IMG/VR virus record: IMGVR_UViG_3300042485_001450
Location: 1 to 27,147 of that record
DNA length: 27,147 nucleotides
DNA from: a virus
Strand: one strand, 5' to 3'
Below, piece after piece: positions 6,291 through 15,700 of this stretch; the first letter of the stretch is position 1, and each line of letters starts with the position of its first letter. Made by a program: the position numbers and the translations under genes. Below the pieces are notes generated by a model. That model was not told where the DNA came from, ran no database searches, and was given only the letters and a program-made list of their open reading frames with translations.

Positions 6291-7234
6291 GATGCACCTA
6301 TAACTTTTTCTACATTCGGAATATAATAATTCTTAAGAACATTCTCCCATCTAAACTGTTTAGAATATTCTAGAATCTCTTTTCGATGAGATATAGAGTA
6401 TTCTCTATTTTTAATAATAACAGATTCAATATAACCAATATCACCAATCTCATCTTCCGGAATAACATCAATAAAATCTTTAGATGTATCTAGATTTGCT
6501 GTTCCAAATTGACTTACAACAACTCCCAATCCACATGCCAACGCCTCCATACAAACAAGTGGATGGGCTTCACCATCACTCAGAAGAACTAGGTTTCCAT
6601 AGTTTGTCAGACTCTTATACAGAGTGTCTTTACTCCATTCCCCCAAATAGTTTTTGTTTGGATTAAATCTTTGATCTGCGATATTACCCGCATACCAAAG
6701 ACTATCGATAGATTGGAAAAGATGCTGTCTCTTACGATAATCAATCTTGGCAAGGTAGATAGATCTATCGGAATACTCCGGAGAATCAGTATAACTAAAC
6801 ACCTCGGCGTTTACTCCATTGGGTGTCACAAAGAGTTTCTCTGAAGGTATACCAAGCATAATTTGATACACCCTAGAAATTCCTTCCGACAAACAAAAGA
6901 TATTTGGTTTAATATCTCCGAATGCATTAAAGACATTAATATATCCATTAAACATCTGAGGTTGTTCTAGATATCCAAAGTGACTAGTGATTGCTTTTGG
7001 ATATTGAATATAAGGATACACTCCTATAAATTCATCATAATGAACATGAACAAAATCGGGGCGAAAAGAATTTATCTCATCAATAATTTGCACTGCATCT
7101 CTTGTGTTTACAATTTGAACTGTATTCCCTAATTTTTCTAGAGCATTCTTAGTGTCCCAGATTAGAATTTCTACTGCGCCCCAGCCAGTAGGAGGAATAG
7201 GCATAATTCCAGGGCCAACTAAAGTTATTTTCAT
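6287..7234 (-). CDS. Glycosyltransferase family 4-like (315 aa)
   Basis: A GT-B fold enzyme: MKITLVGPGIMPIPPTGWGA matches the N-terminal Gly-rich loop; FVTPNGVN marks the linker; SDGEAHPLVCMEALACGLGV (near residue 218) is the E-x7-E nucleotide-sugar-binding motif. GT4 enzymes are retaining and use varied donors such as GDP-mannose or UDP-sugars. It is somewhat short for the family because the segment between the two domains is reduced. It overlaps both neighbours by 4 nt. Confidence 0.88.
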   Translation of the reverse strand: MKITLVGPGIMPIPPTGWGAVEILIWDTKNALEKLGNTVQIVNTRDAVQIIDEINSFRPDFVHVHYDEFIGVYPYIQYPKAITSHFGYLEQPQMFNGYINVFNAFGDIKPNIFCLSEGISRVYQIMLGIPSEKLFVTPNGVNAEVFSYTDSPEYSDRSIYLAKIDYRKRQHLFQSIDSLWYAGNIADQRFNPNKNYLGEWSKDTLYKSLTNYGNLVLLSDGEAHPLVCMEALACGLGVVVSQFGTANLDTSKDFIDVIPEDEIGDIGYIESVIIKNREYSISHRKEILEYSKQFRWENVLKNYYIPNVEKVIGAS

Positions 7235-8034
7235 TTACTTAACTCCACTACAAGTTCATAACTACGATGCATATAAGATTCATTAAAAAATTCTACAAAT
7301 AATTCAGGATATTTTTTATATAAGTATCCCAATGCAATTTGCTCATTATTAATAATGTTATCCGATAACATCTCATCCAAAATATTATCTATAATAGGAC
7401 AAAACTTTTTAATTGATTCTTTTCCTGCGCCAAACATCCCACCCATAATATAGGAACGATTGTCTTGAAGATATTCTTTTGGTAACTCTTTTGCATTTAC
7501 AAGATCTGGATAGTATGACAAGAACACCTGAATCAAAATACTATCTTTGAGATCTAACAATGATTGCTTGGCATTTTCTCCTGGATATGGATTGTTTAAA
7601 TTAATATCATAAAAAAATCTAGAAAGTCCTGCATCAACCCAAAGAAAATATTCAGAATCAAAGCAATTTTCATCAGACGCCCTATTTAACCATCTAAATT
7701 TAGAGTACTGAATAATATTATACAAACTACTCTTACATTCAATCCTATTTAAATCCAAAATTTTAGATTGATATTCTTCAGATTCAATCACACTATCCAT
7801 TTTATCTTTAAGATAATAGTATGGAATCTTCTCAATAGGTTCTTCAATAATTTTAGTTGGAAGTCCATTGCGATGTTGTCGTACAAAATCAACCAAACTT
7901 TGGTCAACAAATACAACCATTGGAGATTTCAACTGTAGAGTTTTAGAAAACCAATCTAGATATTCATCCCAAGTTCTACCGTCTAGTTTGGATCTACCAA
8001 TATCATATAATGAAGTTACAAGTGTTACCGACAT
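7231..8034 (-). CDS. HtrL/YibB-like (WlaTC) glycosyltransferase (267 aa)
   Basis: VTLVTSLYDIGRSKLDGRTW at the N-terminus, PMVVFVDQ, YFLWVDAGLSRFF near residue 130 (a D-x-G variant of the DXD site) and MGGMFGAGKESI near 198 match the HtrL/YibB family of putative GT-A transferases found in surface-polysaccharide loci. A good AAGGAG site precedes the ATG. It is translationally linked to its neighbours (4-nt overlap downstream). The donor and acceptor are unknown. Confidence 0.75.
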   Translation of the reverse strand: MSVTLVTSLYDIGRSKLDGRTWDEYLDWFSKTLQLKSPMVVFVDQSLVDFVRQHRNGLPTKIIEEPIEKIPYYYLKDKMDSVIESEEYQSKILDLNRIECKSSLYNIIQYSKFRWLNRASDENCFDSEYFLWVDAGLSRFFYDINLNNPYPGENAKQSLLDLKDSILIQVFLSYYPDLVNAKELPKEYLQDNRSYIMGGMFGAGKESIKKFCPIIDNILDEMLSDNIINNEQIALGYLYKKYPELFVEFFNESYMHRSYELVVELSK

Positions 8035-8035
8035 A

Positions 8036-9040
8036 TCAAATCTCCTTACTAAAAACTTTCATAATAGAATCTACCCTATTAAGGTAAGTATGATTCTCTT
8101 GAACGAATTTCATTTGTTCAAGAATAAAATCACTATCATCCTTTTTCTTTTCAGTATCATAGAATAATTGATACTCATCATCATTATAAATTACAAGATC
8201 TCCAAACAGTTCTTTAACTGCCTTTGAGTTTGTAGCACCAATTTGCCCATAACTAATGTTCTTAAAAATTCTACATGGAATATATCCAATCAACTTATGA
8301 TTAGCACCAGTATCAACCTTACCATTAATTTCTGCTCTCATTGCTGATCCTCGAAGGTCTGGTGCAATATAAGATTTTTGGGTAAGCATTTTAACTTCTT
8401 CCCAAGTAGCAGGATTTACCCATGGGTTTCTGTGAACAAACTCAATACCATTTTCTTGCATTGCTTGCCCAAACTTTCTAACCTCATTAATATTACTTTC
8501 AGCAATAGATCCAACATGATAGATTTTCCTTTCACGATAAATGAATCTATCTTCAAAATTAAATTCATCTGGAAGAAGATCTGTCGCCCAACTTAAATAC
8601 AATGCATCGTATCCATTAACACCTTTTTTAAACTGATCAGACAGCACAGAATCATCTACTGATTTTTTATAGAAAGATACATCATCGATAGCAATGCAAT
8701 CTTTCTTATCAAACTCATATGAATAGTTGCAATCATTAATTTGATTAACATTAAATCTAATATCAATCAAACGACAACCTTTATCAAGATACTTCTGAGG
8801 ATTTACACAAATATGCACAAAGTAAGTTGAAGATTCTACGAGTGGAATATTTTTTTCAGCATATCCTTCAGTAATGAAAAGTGAATTGGAATAATCAAAA
8901 CCTACTGGGTAATTATCGTCATGAAACCAATAAGTTTCATATCCAAGATGCTTAAATGTTTTATACCAAGCACCATGAATATAAGAATGTGTATGAGAAT
9001 CTAAAGGATATCCCCAGATAATTATTTTTTGTTTAAGCAT
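8036..9040 (-). CDS. Putative GT-B-type glycosyltransferase (334 aa)
   Basis: The start is placed at the ATG at 9038-9040 (MLKQKIIIWGYPLD); the frame continues upstream into the neighbouring epimerase but without support. The C-terminal third, IPCRIFKNISYGQIGATNSK, looks like the donor-binding region of GT-B enzymes, where a conserved acidic or aromatic stretch precedes a Gly-rich turn. The N-terminus is WGYPLDSHTHSYIHGAWY. I do not recognise a named family. Placement among transferases supports a role in glycan assembly. It overlaps the upstream gene by 8 nt. Confidence 0.6.
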   Translation of the reverse strand: MLKQKIIIWGYPLDSHTHSYIHGAWYKTFKHLGYETYWFHDDNYPVGFDYSNSLFITEGYAEKNIPLVESSTYFVHICVNPQKYLDKGCRLIDIRFNVNQINDCNYSYEFDKKDCIAIDDVSFYKKSVDDSVLSDQFKKGVNGYDALYLSWATDLLPDEFNFEDRFIYRERKIYHVGSIAESNINEVRKFGQAMQENGIEFVHRNPWVNPATWEEVKMLTQKSYIAPDLRGSAMRAEINGKVDTGANHKLIGYIPCRIFKNISYGQIGATNSKAVKELFGDLVIYNDDEYQLFYDTEKKKDDSDFILEQMKFVQENHTYLNRVDSIMKVFSKEI

Positions 9041-9929
9041 ATTTTGAAATCCATTCAATAACGTTAACTTTAGGTTGCCAACCAAGAATATTCTTAATTT
9101 TATTATTATCAGCAAGACTAATCATCAATTCACCAATGCGAGGAGAAATATTTACTCTATCATTAGAAATCATTTTTGCAATTTCATTCACAGAATAATT
9201 TTTACCACTACCAACATTAAATACTGTTCCATAAAATTTATCATCAATATCTGCAGTTGCTGCAACAATATTTGCATTTACAACATCAGAGACATGAACA
9301 AAATCTCTTTTTTGATTACCGTCCCCAACAATAGTAAGTGGATGTCCATTATTTTTCTGTCGAAGAAAAATTCCAATTACTGGAGCATATTGCCCACGGA
9401 TAGGTTGACGCTCCCCATAAACATTAAAGTATCTAAAAATAACTGTAGGTAATCCAAATAAATCGGTATACATTTTACAAAGTTTTTCTCCATTTACTTT
9501 GGAAACAGAATATGGATTTAAACAATCATCTGGTTGAGTTTCAACATTTGGTGATTGATTTGCACCATATCCAGCAGATGTAGAAGAATACATTAAACGT
9601 TTTACTCCTGCTTCACGCGCACACTGAAGAACTGTACATGTTCCAACCGTGTTAATACTTGATGTTTCAATAGGATTTTCAATTGAACGTTGAATGCTAA
9701 CTTCAGCAGCTAAATGAAAAACATAGTTAACTCCTTCATATAATTCTCTCGTTTTATTATAATCACGAATATCGTACTTATAATTTTTTGAATTTGGATT
9801 CCAATAAAATTGATCATGCGAATTAGAATATTCACTATCAATTACTATAACTTCATACTCCTTTTCGATAAGAGTATCAACTAAATTAGATCCGATAAAT
9901 CCTGCTCCGCCAGTTACAATTGCTTTCAT
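9033..9929 (-). CDS. NAD-dependent nucleotide-sugar epimerase/dehydratase, extended SDR (298 aa)
   Basis: TGGAGFIGSN at 6-15 is the Rossmann NAD-binding motif, HLAAEVS near 72 and the catalytic YSVSK (Tyr140, Lys144) mark an extended SDR; RYFNVYGERQ and DFVHVSDVV are typical of UDP-glucose/GlcNAc 4-epimerases (GalE/WbpP group). The likely role is making UDP-Gal or UDP-GalNAc, the donor class a GT6 enzyme would need. The exact substrate is inference. The C-terminus is slightly shorter than in typical GalE (about 330 aa). Confidence 0.85.
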   Translation of the reverse strand: MKAIVTGGAGFIGSNLVDTLIEKEYEVIVIDSEYSNSHDQFYWNPNSKNYKYDIRDYNKTRELYEGVNYVFHLAAEVSIQRSIENPIETSSINTVGTCTVLQCAREAGVKRLMYSSTSAGYGANQSPNVETQPDDCLNPYSVSKVNGEKLCKMYTDLFGLPTVIFRYFNVYGERQPIRGQYAPVIGIFLRQKNNGHPLTIVGDGNQKRDFVHVSDVVNANIVAATADIDDKFYGTVFNVGSGKNYSVNEIAKMISNDRVNISPRIGELMISLADNNKIKNILGWQPKVNVIEWISKYA

Positions 9930-9950
9930 TTTAAAGATTATACAATTAAT

Positions 9951-11501
9951 TTATTTTTTAAATTTTTCAATAATTTTTGATGGGTATTCACTTTCAGATT
10001 TTATTTTATTAATCAAATCTGCATCAAATTCTGAAGGATCAATCCACCAATCTTCAAATGGACATTGTTTTCCTTCGAATCCAGATTGTTCCACATACAC
10101 ATTTGAGCAAACAAGTTGATATCCATGAGAACCCAAAATATTTCTTTGTTCTTCTCTATAGGTATTGCCATACAAATATCCATCATGTTCTATCGTTATT
10201 ACTTTAAACCTATATTCTTCCAATGGCAATATATTAAGAACACTAGTACTGAAAGTATCGACATCTAATGAAAGATAATCAATAGTTTTTGGAAATTCAT
10301 ATTCTTCAAAAACTTTTTTATAATCTATATTTAAAGCATTTTCATTTAAATGAACTCCGCTTTTTCTTGTAGAATAACTTTCATTTAATCTGCTATCAAT
10401 TTCTACGCTAATTGATGTCCATCCTTTTTCTTGAAAACAATATGTATTATTTGAATTTACCGAATGATAACTACCAATATCTACACAATATCCATTATTT
10501 TTAAAGTTTAAAATATTTGCAACAAATTCATCTTGTTTAGCATCAGAATTAAATTTCATATTTTTATTATCAGTTGTTTTTTCTATTATTGATTCCAAAA
10601 TATTTAGAAACTTATCATTGGTCCATGAATTATACTTTTCTTCCAGAGGTGCAAATCCATTGTTTATGATAGATAACAATGAATTATCTTCTACGCAGAT
10701 GGATGGTTCAACATCCCAAATGTGAGAAAACATATTACTTTTACAGATTGCTATTGGTTTTTTAACCGAAAGTGCATAATCTACGGAAGAAGAAATTCCA
10801 TTATAAAAAGAATAATTTTCATAAAAGAAAATATTAAGATCATTCCGATAAAGAAAATCTAACATCTCTTTATCAGAAAGAAAATTACGAGTTACATTTA
10901 ATTTAATATTATCGTAAGTAATTTTGTCCAAACATTCCTTTTCAATGGAGTTTATTGTATCGGCATTTGGAGAATAATAAGCTTCCGTTAAATGCAAATT
11001 AATTTGAACTTTCTTATCAAATAATTGTTCATTTATTAGACTACAAATTTCAGGAATATGTTTACATGTAAGTCCAAATCCAAAAGTTCCTATTTGCAAT
11101 ATATCATTATTTTTTTTATAGTCACTATTTTGATAATCAATCAAAGGTCTTGCTAAAGAGAAATTGTTGTTATCAATATCTTTATGATATGGATTTTGAT
11201 GCAAATAATAGTCGAAAAAAGAAAATTGTGTATTATGAACTATTAGATATTGTTTTATATTTTTTTCTCTATATTTTTGAACCAATGTAGGAGTAACCCA
11301 AGGCAAAGTGCCACCAAGATAATTGTAAATTATTGCTTCTGGATTATGTTGATTAACAAGAAAAGAAAATTCTACTTCGGAGTCCAATTCAAAATACATA
11401 AAATTATATTTTGTAGATTTGCAGGCGATATTTGCAAATCTTTTTCCATATTGATAAACCCCACAAGCTTCTTTGGAGTTATTGACTATAAAAATATTCA
11501 T
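9951..11501 (-). CDS. Glycosyltransferase fused to an FkbM-type methyltransferase (516 aa)
   Basis: Residues 1-310 resemble a GT-B transferase: N-terminal MNIFIVNNSKEACGVYQYGK, IGTFGFGLTCK near 137 and a donor-side region with GISSSVDYALSVKKPIAI near 235. Residues about 325-490 form a second domain: NGYCVDIGSYHSVNSNNTYC (SAM loop), SISVEIDSR (motif II) and IDYLSLDVDTFST, typical of FkbM-like methyltransferases. The fusion may add a sugar and methylate it. The AT content is very high, even compared with neighbouring genes. It starts 2 nt after the upstream gene. Confidence 0.72.
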   Translation of the reverse strand: MNIFIVNNSKEACGVYQYGKRFANIACKSTKYNFMYFELDSEVEFSFLVNQHNPEAIIYNYLGGTLPWVTPTLVQKYREKNIKQYLIVHNTQFSFFDYYLHQNPYHKDIDNNNFSLARPLIDYQNSDYKKNNDILQIGTFGFGLTCKHIPEICSLINEQLFDKKVQINLHLTEAYYSPNADTINSIEKECLDKITYDNIKLNVTRNFLSDKEMLDFLYRNDLNIFFYENYSFYNGISSSVDYALSVKKPIAICKSNMFSHIWDVEPSICVEDNSLLSIINNGFAPLEEKYNSWTNDKFLNILESIIEKTTDNKNMKFNSDAKQDEFVANILNFKNNGYCVDIGSYHSVNSNNTYCFQEKGWTSISVEIDSRLNESYSTRKSGVHLNENALNIDYKKVFEEYEFPKTIDYLSLDVDTFSTSVLNILPLEEYRFKVITIEHDGYLYGNTYREEQRNILGSHGYQLVCSNVYVEQSGFEGKQCPFEDWWIDPSEFDADLINKIKSESEYPSKIIEKFKK

Positions 11502-11503
11502 AA

Positions 11504-12277
11504 TTATATTTCTTTAAAAAAAGGAAATTTTGTTTCTACATCCTTATAATATTTTTTATAATGATGTACTAATTTTTTTTGGTTTGTTTGCCAATTGAGA
11601 TCAGTATTACATTCTGTAAAATCCGTATTTAAATGCTCTCTCTCACCTATGAGTGAAAATAAAATTGGAATAATGACATCATGTGCGTAAAAAGAACTCC
11701 AAGATTTAGTTAATTTTGGCAATAAATTTGGAATTGAAATAAATTTATTATACGCTTTTTGAAAGGTTTCAACTTTAAATATTCCAGGTGTTGCCCCCCA
11801 TTCGTCTATTACAATTGATCCCTCCACCTCTTGTAATACTTTTTTTGTTTGTAAAGGAATTCCTTTGTTTATAAGAGAACCTAAAAGATTTATATTAGAT
11901 GGTACATTCAATACTCCCCTAATTAAAACATCTGGATCCATTAATAATAGATATTCAGATTGAGTATATTGAATCGTTTGATTTATCCTATCTAACAAGG
12001 TTAAAAAAGCTTCTTGAATTTTTTCTTGAAACTCTGGAAAAAGATATACTTCATGAATGGAATTTTCATAATAAAAACTCATAGTATCCTTATCATTTTT
12101 TATTTTAATATTATCATATTTTTCCAGTAAAAAACCATAGTCTTCTTTACTTTCATTAAAGATAAAAATTTTATTCTCTGGATAGAATTTTCTAACCTCT
12201 TGAATTGCAAATGATACGGCGTCAACTTCATCAAAACAACTCATCATAAAACCAATATCAGTTATATTTTTTACCAT
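11504..12277 (-). CDS. Putative GT-A-type glycosyltransferase (257 aa)
   Basis: IGFMMSCFDEVDAVSFAIQE at the N-terminus resembles the nucleotide-binding start of GT2-like enzymes. YLLLMDPDVLIRG near residue 115 has a DPD motif in the place of the metal-binding DXD, and DEWGATPGIF near 160 and FYAHDVIIP follow. The family is not certain. It is the first transferase after the sugar-nucleotide genes, separated from fcl by a 54-nt AT-rich gap that holds no clear promoter. Confidence 0.6.
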   Translation of the reverse strand: MVKNITDIGFMMSCFDEVDAVSFAIQEVRKFYPENKIFIFNESKEDYGFLLEKYDNIKIKNDKDTMSFYYENSIHEVYLFPEFQEKIQEAFLTLLDRINQTIQYTQSEYLLLMDPDVLIRGVLNVPSNINLLGSLINKGIPLQTKKVLQEVEGSIVIDEWGATPGIFKVETFQKAYNKFISIPNLLPKLTKSWSSFYAHDVIIPILFSLIGEREHLNTDFTECNTDLNWQTNQKKLVHHYKKYYKDVETKFPFFKEI

Positions 12278-12331
12278 TTTACAAAATTGAAATTATATAT
12301 GAGAATGTGAACAATGTTCCTTTAAAATATT

Positions 12332-13267
12332 TCATTTAAAACTATCATAATAAGTATTTTCAATAAACCATCGGTAGGTTTTCTTTAGTCCTTCGTATAA
12401 AGTGTGCTTCGGTTTCCATCCAAGTTCTGTCATTTTAGAATAGTCTAATGGACGATTTGGAGTTCCGTTTGGACGAGAAGTATCCCATTCAATATCTCCA
12501 GTATATCCTACCACACTTGCCACAATATTTGCAAGACTCTTAATACTTACATTTTCCCCAGAACCAACATTAATTAACTCCCCATTTTCAAAATGATCCA
12601 TAGCAAACAAACAAGCGTCTGCAAGATCATCCGCATAAAGAAACTCCCGCATTGGAGTTCCATCACCCCAAAAAGTCGTAGACTTTCCATTTGAGTTATT
12701 AAATTTTGTAATCATTGCAGGAATGACATGCCCATTATCAGGATGGAAATTATCTCCAATGCCATAAAGATTAGAAGGCATTAATGAAACACCTTTAAAA
12801 CCATATTGCTTATTATATGCCTGGAGCATTTTAATTCCTGAAATTTTTGCAATAGCATATGCGTCATTGGTGGGTTCAAGATATCCAGTAAGTAAAGATT
12901 CTTCCTTTACTGGAACTTGGGCGTATTTTGGATATATACATACTGATCCAAGAAAAAGAAACTTTTCAACTCCAGATCTCCAAGAACCATGAATCAAATT
13001 AGTTTGAATTTGAATATTCTCATAAATGAAATCTGCAGAATAAGTATCGTTGGCATAAATTCCACCAACTTTTGCCGCTGCATCAAAAACATATTTTGGT
13101 TTTTCTTGATCAAAAAAATCAAAAACATCTTTTTGATTTAAAAGATTAAGTTCAGAACGAGTCTTGGTTATAATGTTTTCATATCCTTTTTCTTCAAGAG
13201 TTCTCACTATTGCCGATCCAACAAGACCTCGATGTCCAGCAACAAAAATTTTACAATCCTTATTCAT
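12332..13267 (-). CDS. fcl: GDP-L-fucose synthase (311 aa)
   Basis: This short-chain dehydrogenase performs the 3,5-epimerisation and 4-reduction of GDP-4-keto-6-deoxy-D-mannose to GDP-L-fucose. Diagnostic motifs are VAGHRGLVGSAI at the NADPH site, LGSVCIYPK with the active-site Ser and Cys, YAIAKISG with the catalytic Tyr/Lys, and NLYGIGDNFHP further on. Length is typical. The start is set at ATG 13265-13267; a TTG two codons upstream overlaps the previous stop. It lies in one operon with gmd, its substrate supplier. Confidence 0.95.
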   Translation of the reverse strand: MNKDCKIFVAGHRGLVGSAIVRTLEEKGYENIITKTRSELNLLNQKDVFDFFDQEKPKYVFDAAAKVGGIYANDTYSADFIYENIQIQTNLIHGSWRSGVEKFLFLGSVCIYPKYAQVPVKEESLLTGYLEPTNDAYAIAKISGIKMLQAYNKQYGFKGVSLMPSNLYGIGDNFHPDNGHVIPAMITKFNNSNGKSTTFWGDGTPMREFLYADDLADACLFAMDHFENGELINVGSGENVSIKSLANIVASVVGYTGDIEWDTSRPNGTPNRPLDYSKMTELGWKPKHTLYEGLKKTYRWFIENTYYDSFK

Positions 13268-13269
13268 AA

Positions 13270-14508
13270 TCAAATTTGAACAACTTCAGGAACAGGTAAT
13301 GGAAAAACTAGAATTTTGTTCTTAAACTTCGGACTATTTACAAAAAAGTTTTTAAAGTGCCATGGGAGAATAACAAATACATCATACTCGGAAAGAACAC
13401 TGTCTTCATCTTTAATAGGAATCCAAGTTCCGGGAGTAAATGATCCATTTTTATCCGGGTTTACATCACCTACAACCATTATATCACCCGGAGTAACTTC
13501 CCATGTTTGGAGTGTAACATTTCCTTTAGTGCTGGCACCAAGAGCAGCGATCTTCAAACCATCATCTTTAAAAGAATTAATAAGGTTCCAGAATTGCTCC
13601 CTACACTTTTCAATTCTTTTTCCAAATTCTTGCCAAGGTTTAACCGTATCCAAAGCAAGTTCAAGTTCTTCTCGAATCAATTCATCCAGCATTTGAGTAC
13701 ACTCTTCATACTTGCTATTTTTATTTGCCACCATCATAGAGATACTACCACCATTAACATCATTGAATTCAAAATCAATGATCTTAAGATCCGATTGGTC
13801 CATAATATACTTAAGTTGTCTCATTCCGTAATAGGACAAATGTTCATGACAAACAGTATCGAATGAATTAACTCTCAACATTTCTGGCATATAACTTTGT
13901 TCCAGAACCCAAACACCTTCTTCAGGATCTAAAACAGAATTAACTTCTTTGGCAAACTGACAAGGATCTTCCAAGTCATAAAACATTGAAAATGATGTTA
14001 CTAATTTTGCGGTTACATTTCCAAAAAAATCAATGAAAGTTTTTCTACTAAAGAAGTCTGCAATGTAACTAACATGATCAGAAAAATACTGACTAAACTT
14101 TTTAGAAGTTGGGTCAATACTTACAAGTTTAAGAGTACTTGGAAAAAATCCTAAGAAAGTGCCGTCATTTCCAGCAATATCAATAACAATATCATCTTCT
14201 TTTAAATTAAGATAATTTGTAATTTTTTCATATTTTCCCTTAAGATGTTTTACCATACTGGAATTTAATCCAGAACGATATCCATATTCCTCTCCATACA
14301 TTGTAGGAAGATCGAAAGTATGTTCTAATTGAACATGCCCACATCCACCAGTAGATTCATCACACTTCACAAGTTTAAGTGGACCTTTATACATATCAAG
14401 ATCTACTTGCTTTGGAAAAATTCCCGAAAGATATTGATTTCCAAGATCCAAAACTGTGTAATAATGTTCGTTACCACAAACTCTACATTTTTCTATTTTA
14501 TGAAACAT
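13270..14508 (-). CDS. NDP-sugar C-methyltransferase (412 aa)
   Basis: The N-terminus holds the zinc site of sugar C-methyltransferases: CRVCG, then KCDESTGGCGHVQ about 45 residues later. The middle domain has IVIDIAGNDGTFLGFF (SAM loop), DTVCHEHLSYY with the catalytic-type His residues of the TylC3 group, and the C-terminal domain has AALGASTKGNVTLQ. These enzymes add a methyl branch to a 4-keto-sugar nucleotide. It sits between gmd, which makes a GDP-4-keto sugar, and fcl. The start at ATG 14506-14508 is preferred over two upstream Met codons that lie within gmd. Confidence 0.88.
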   Translation of the reverse strand: MFHKIEKCRVCGNEHYYTVLDLGNQYLSGIFPKQVDLDMYKGPLKLVKCDESTGGCGHVQLEHTFDLPTMYGEEYGYRSGLNSSMVKHLKGKYEKITNYLNLKEDDIVIDIAGNDGTFLGFFPSTLKLVSIDPTSKKFSQYFSDHVSYIADFFSRKTFIDFFGNVTAKLVTSFSMFYDLEDPCQFAKEVNSVLDPEEGVWVLEQSYMPEMLRVNSFDTVCHEHLSYYGMRQLKYIMDQSDLKIIDFEFNDVNGGSISMMVANKNSKYEECTQMLDELIREELELALDTVKPWQEFGKRIEKCREQFWNLINSFKDDGLKIAALGASTKGNVTLQTWEVTPGDIMVVGDVNPDKNGSFTPGTWIPIKDEDSVLSEYDVFVILPWHFKNFFVNSPKFKNKILVFPLPVPEVVQI

Positions 14509-14509
14509 A

Positions 14510-15511
14510 CTATTGCCCATAAATGCACATATCCTCAACTAATTGTTTAAATGAAATTTTAGGTTCCCAACCTAGTTTTTTCTTTGCCTTAGAGGCATCA
14601 CCTAATAAGGTCTCTACTTCAGCAGGTCTGAAATATTTAGGATTGACTTTAATGACTGCTTTTTTAGTGTTCCAATCATATCCCACCTCATCAAGACCTT
14701 CACCCATCCATTCAATCTTCATACCAAAATAAGGTGCCGCTGCCTCAACAAACTCACGCACCGAGTACTGCTCTCCTGTGGCGATTACATAATCATCTGC
14801 CTCGTCCTGCTGGAGCATCAACCACATAGCGTCTACGAAGTCCTTAGCATGTCCCCAGTCCCGCTTTGCGTTCAGATTCCCGAGATATAATATATCTTGT
14901 TCCCCAGTTGAAATGCGTGATAATCCTCTAGTGATTTTTCTTGTGACAAAAGTTTCTCCTCTTCTAGGGGATTCGTGATTGAAAAGAATTCCAGAAGATG
15001 CATGTAGTCCGTAAGACTCTCTATAGTTTTTGACAATCCAGTATCCATATAATTTTGCAACTCCATAAGGTGAACGAGGATAAAATGGTGTGGTTTCTTT
15101 CTGAGGAATCTCCTGAACTTTACCGAACATCTCAGAAGTAGATGCCTGATAAATTCGAGTTTTATTCTCCATACCAAGAAGACGAACTGCCTCAAGAATA
15201 CGAAGAGTTCCGAGACCATCAACCATACCTGTATATTCAGGCATCTCAAAAGACACTTTTACATGACTCTGAGCACCAAGATTATATATTTCATCCGGTT
15301 GAACTTGCTGAATAACTCTTACAAGATTTGTAGAGTCGGTCAGGTCTCCATAATGTAACTTAATTTGATTGTAAATGTGATCAATCCTTTGAGTATTGAT
15401 TTGAGAGGCACGACGAATAATGCCGTGAACTTCGTATCCTTTTTCTAGGAGAAGTTCGGCAAGATATGATCCGTCTTGACCTGTGATTCCACTAATTAAA
15501 GCAACTTTCAT
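14510..15511 (-). CDS. gmd: GDP-mannose 4,6-dehydratase (333 aa)
   Basis: The enzyme converts GDP-D-mannose to GDP-4-keto-6-deoxy-D-mannose, the first step to GDP-L-fucose, GDP-rhamnose or GDP-perosamine. [14 protein letters not shown] at 6-19 is the NADP-binding loop, [10 protein letters not shown] (121-130) carries Thr125 and Glu127, and [12 protein letters not shown] (148-159) carries Tyr149 and Lys153. [17 protein letters not shown] is the hallmark of Gmd. It is the first gene of the glycan island, directly behind its own promoter (15532-15560). Host GDP-mannose would be the precursor. Confidence 0.96.
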   Translation of the reverse strand: MKVALISGITGQDGSYLAELLLEKGYEVHGIIRRASQINTQRIDHIYNQIKLHYGDLTDSTNLVRVIQQVQPDEIYNLGAQSHVKVSFEMPEYTGMVDGLGTLRILEAVRLLGMENKTRIYQASTSEMFGKVQEIPQKETTPFYPRSPYGVAKLYGYWIVKNYRESYGLHASSGILFNHESPRRGETFVTRKITRGLSRISTGEQDILYLGNLNAKRDWGHAKDFVDAMWLMLQQDEADDYVIATGEQYSVREFVEAAAPYFGMKIEWMGEGLDEVGYDWNTKKAVIKVNPKYFRPAEVETLLGDASKAKKKLGWEPKISFKQLVEDMCIYGQ

Positions 15512-15531
15512 ATGTCAATTTCTTTTATATT

Positions 15532-15560
15532 ATTATAGCAAAAAAGAGGAGTTTATGCAA
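15532..15560 (-). promoter_or_regulatory. Promoter of the glycan operon
   Basis: On the minus strand TATAAT (15532-15537) has TGC before it (extended -10). A weak -35, TTGCAT (15555-15560), lies exactly 17 nt upstream, inside the terminator hairpin of the preceding gene. The predicted start is 10-15 nt upstream of the gmd ATG, so the leader is very short. Confidence 0.65.
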
Positions 15561-15566
15561 CTCCCC
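15541..15566 (-). terminator. Rho-independent terminator overlapping the gmd promoter
   Basis: GGAGTT (15548-15553) pairs with AACTCC (15559-15564) around a 5-nt loop; on the minus strand the stem is followed by CTCTTTTTT. It ends the transcript from 15701-15934 while containing the -35 of the gmd promoter. Confidence 0.65.
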
Positions 15567-15700
15567 TTTAACATACACTATTCTTTTTGACTAATGGTAA
15601 AATAGAAAACCACAGCAGATGTTTCCGCACCAGTCGGTACTTATATTGCCCATCCGACGAGGGCACTTATCAGGGTTCTAACTTGACTCCACCAGTGCTG

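Noticed and set aside
9075-9452. Plus-strand 125-codon frame within the epimerase gene
   Set aside because: It lies entirely opposite a well-supported SDR gene and has a biased, low-complexity Ile/Asn/Thr composition. The same applies to other plus-strand frames in the glycan island.
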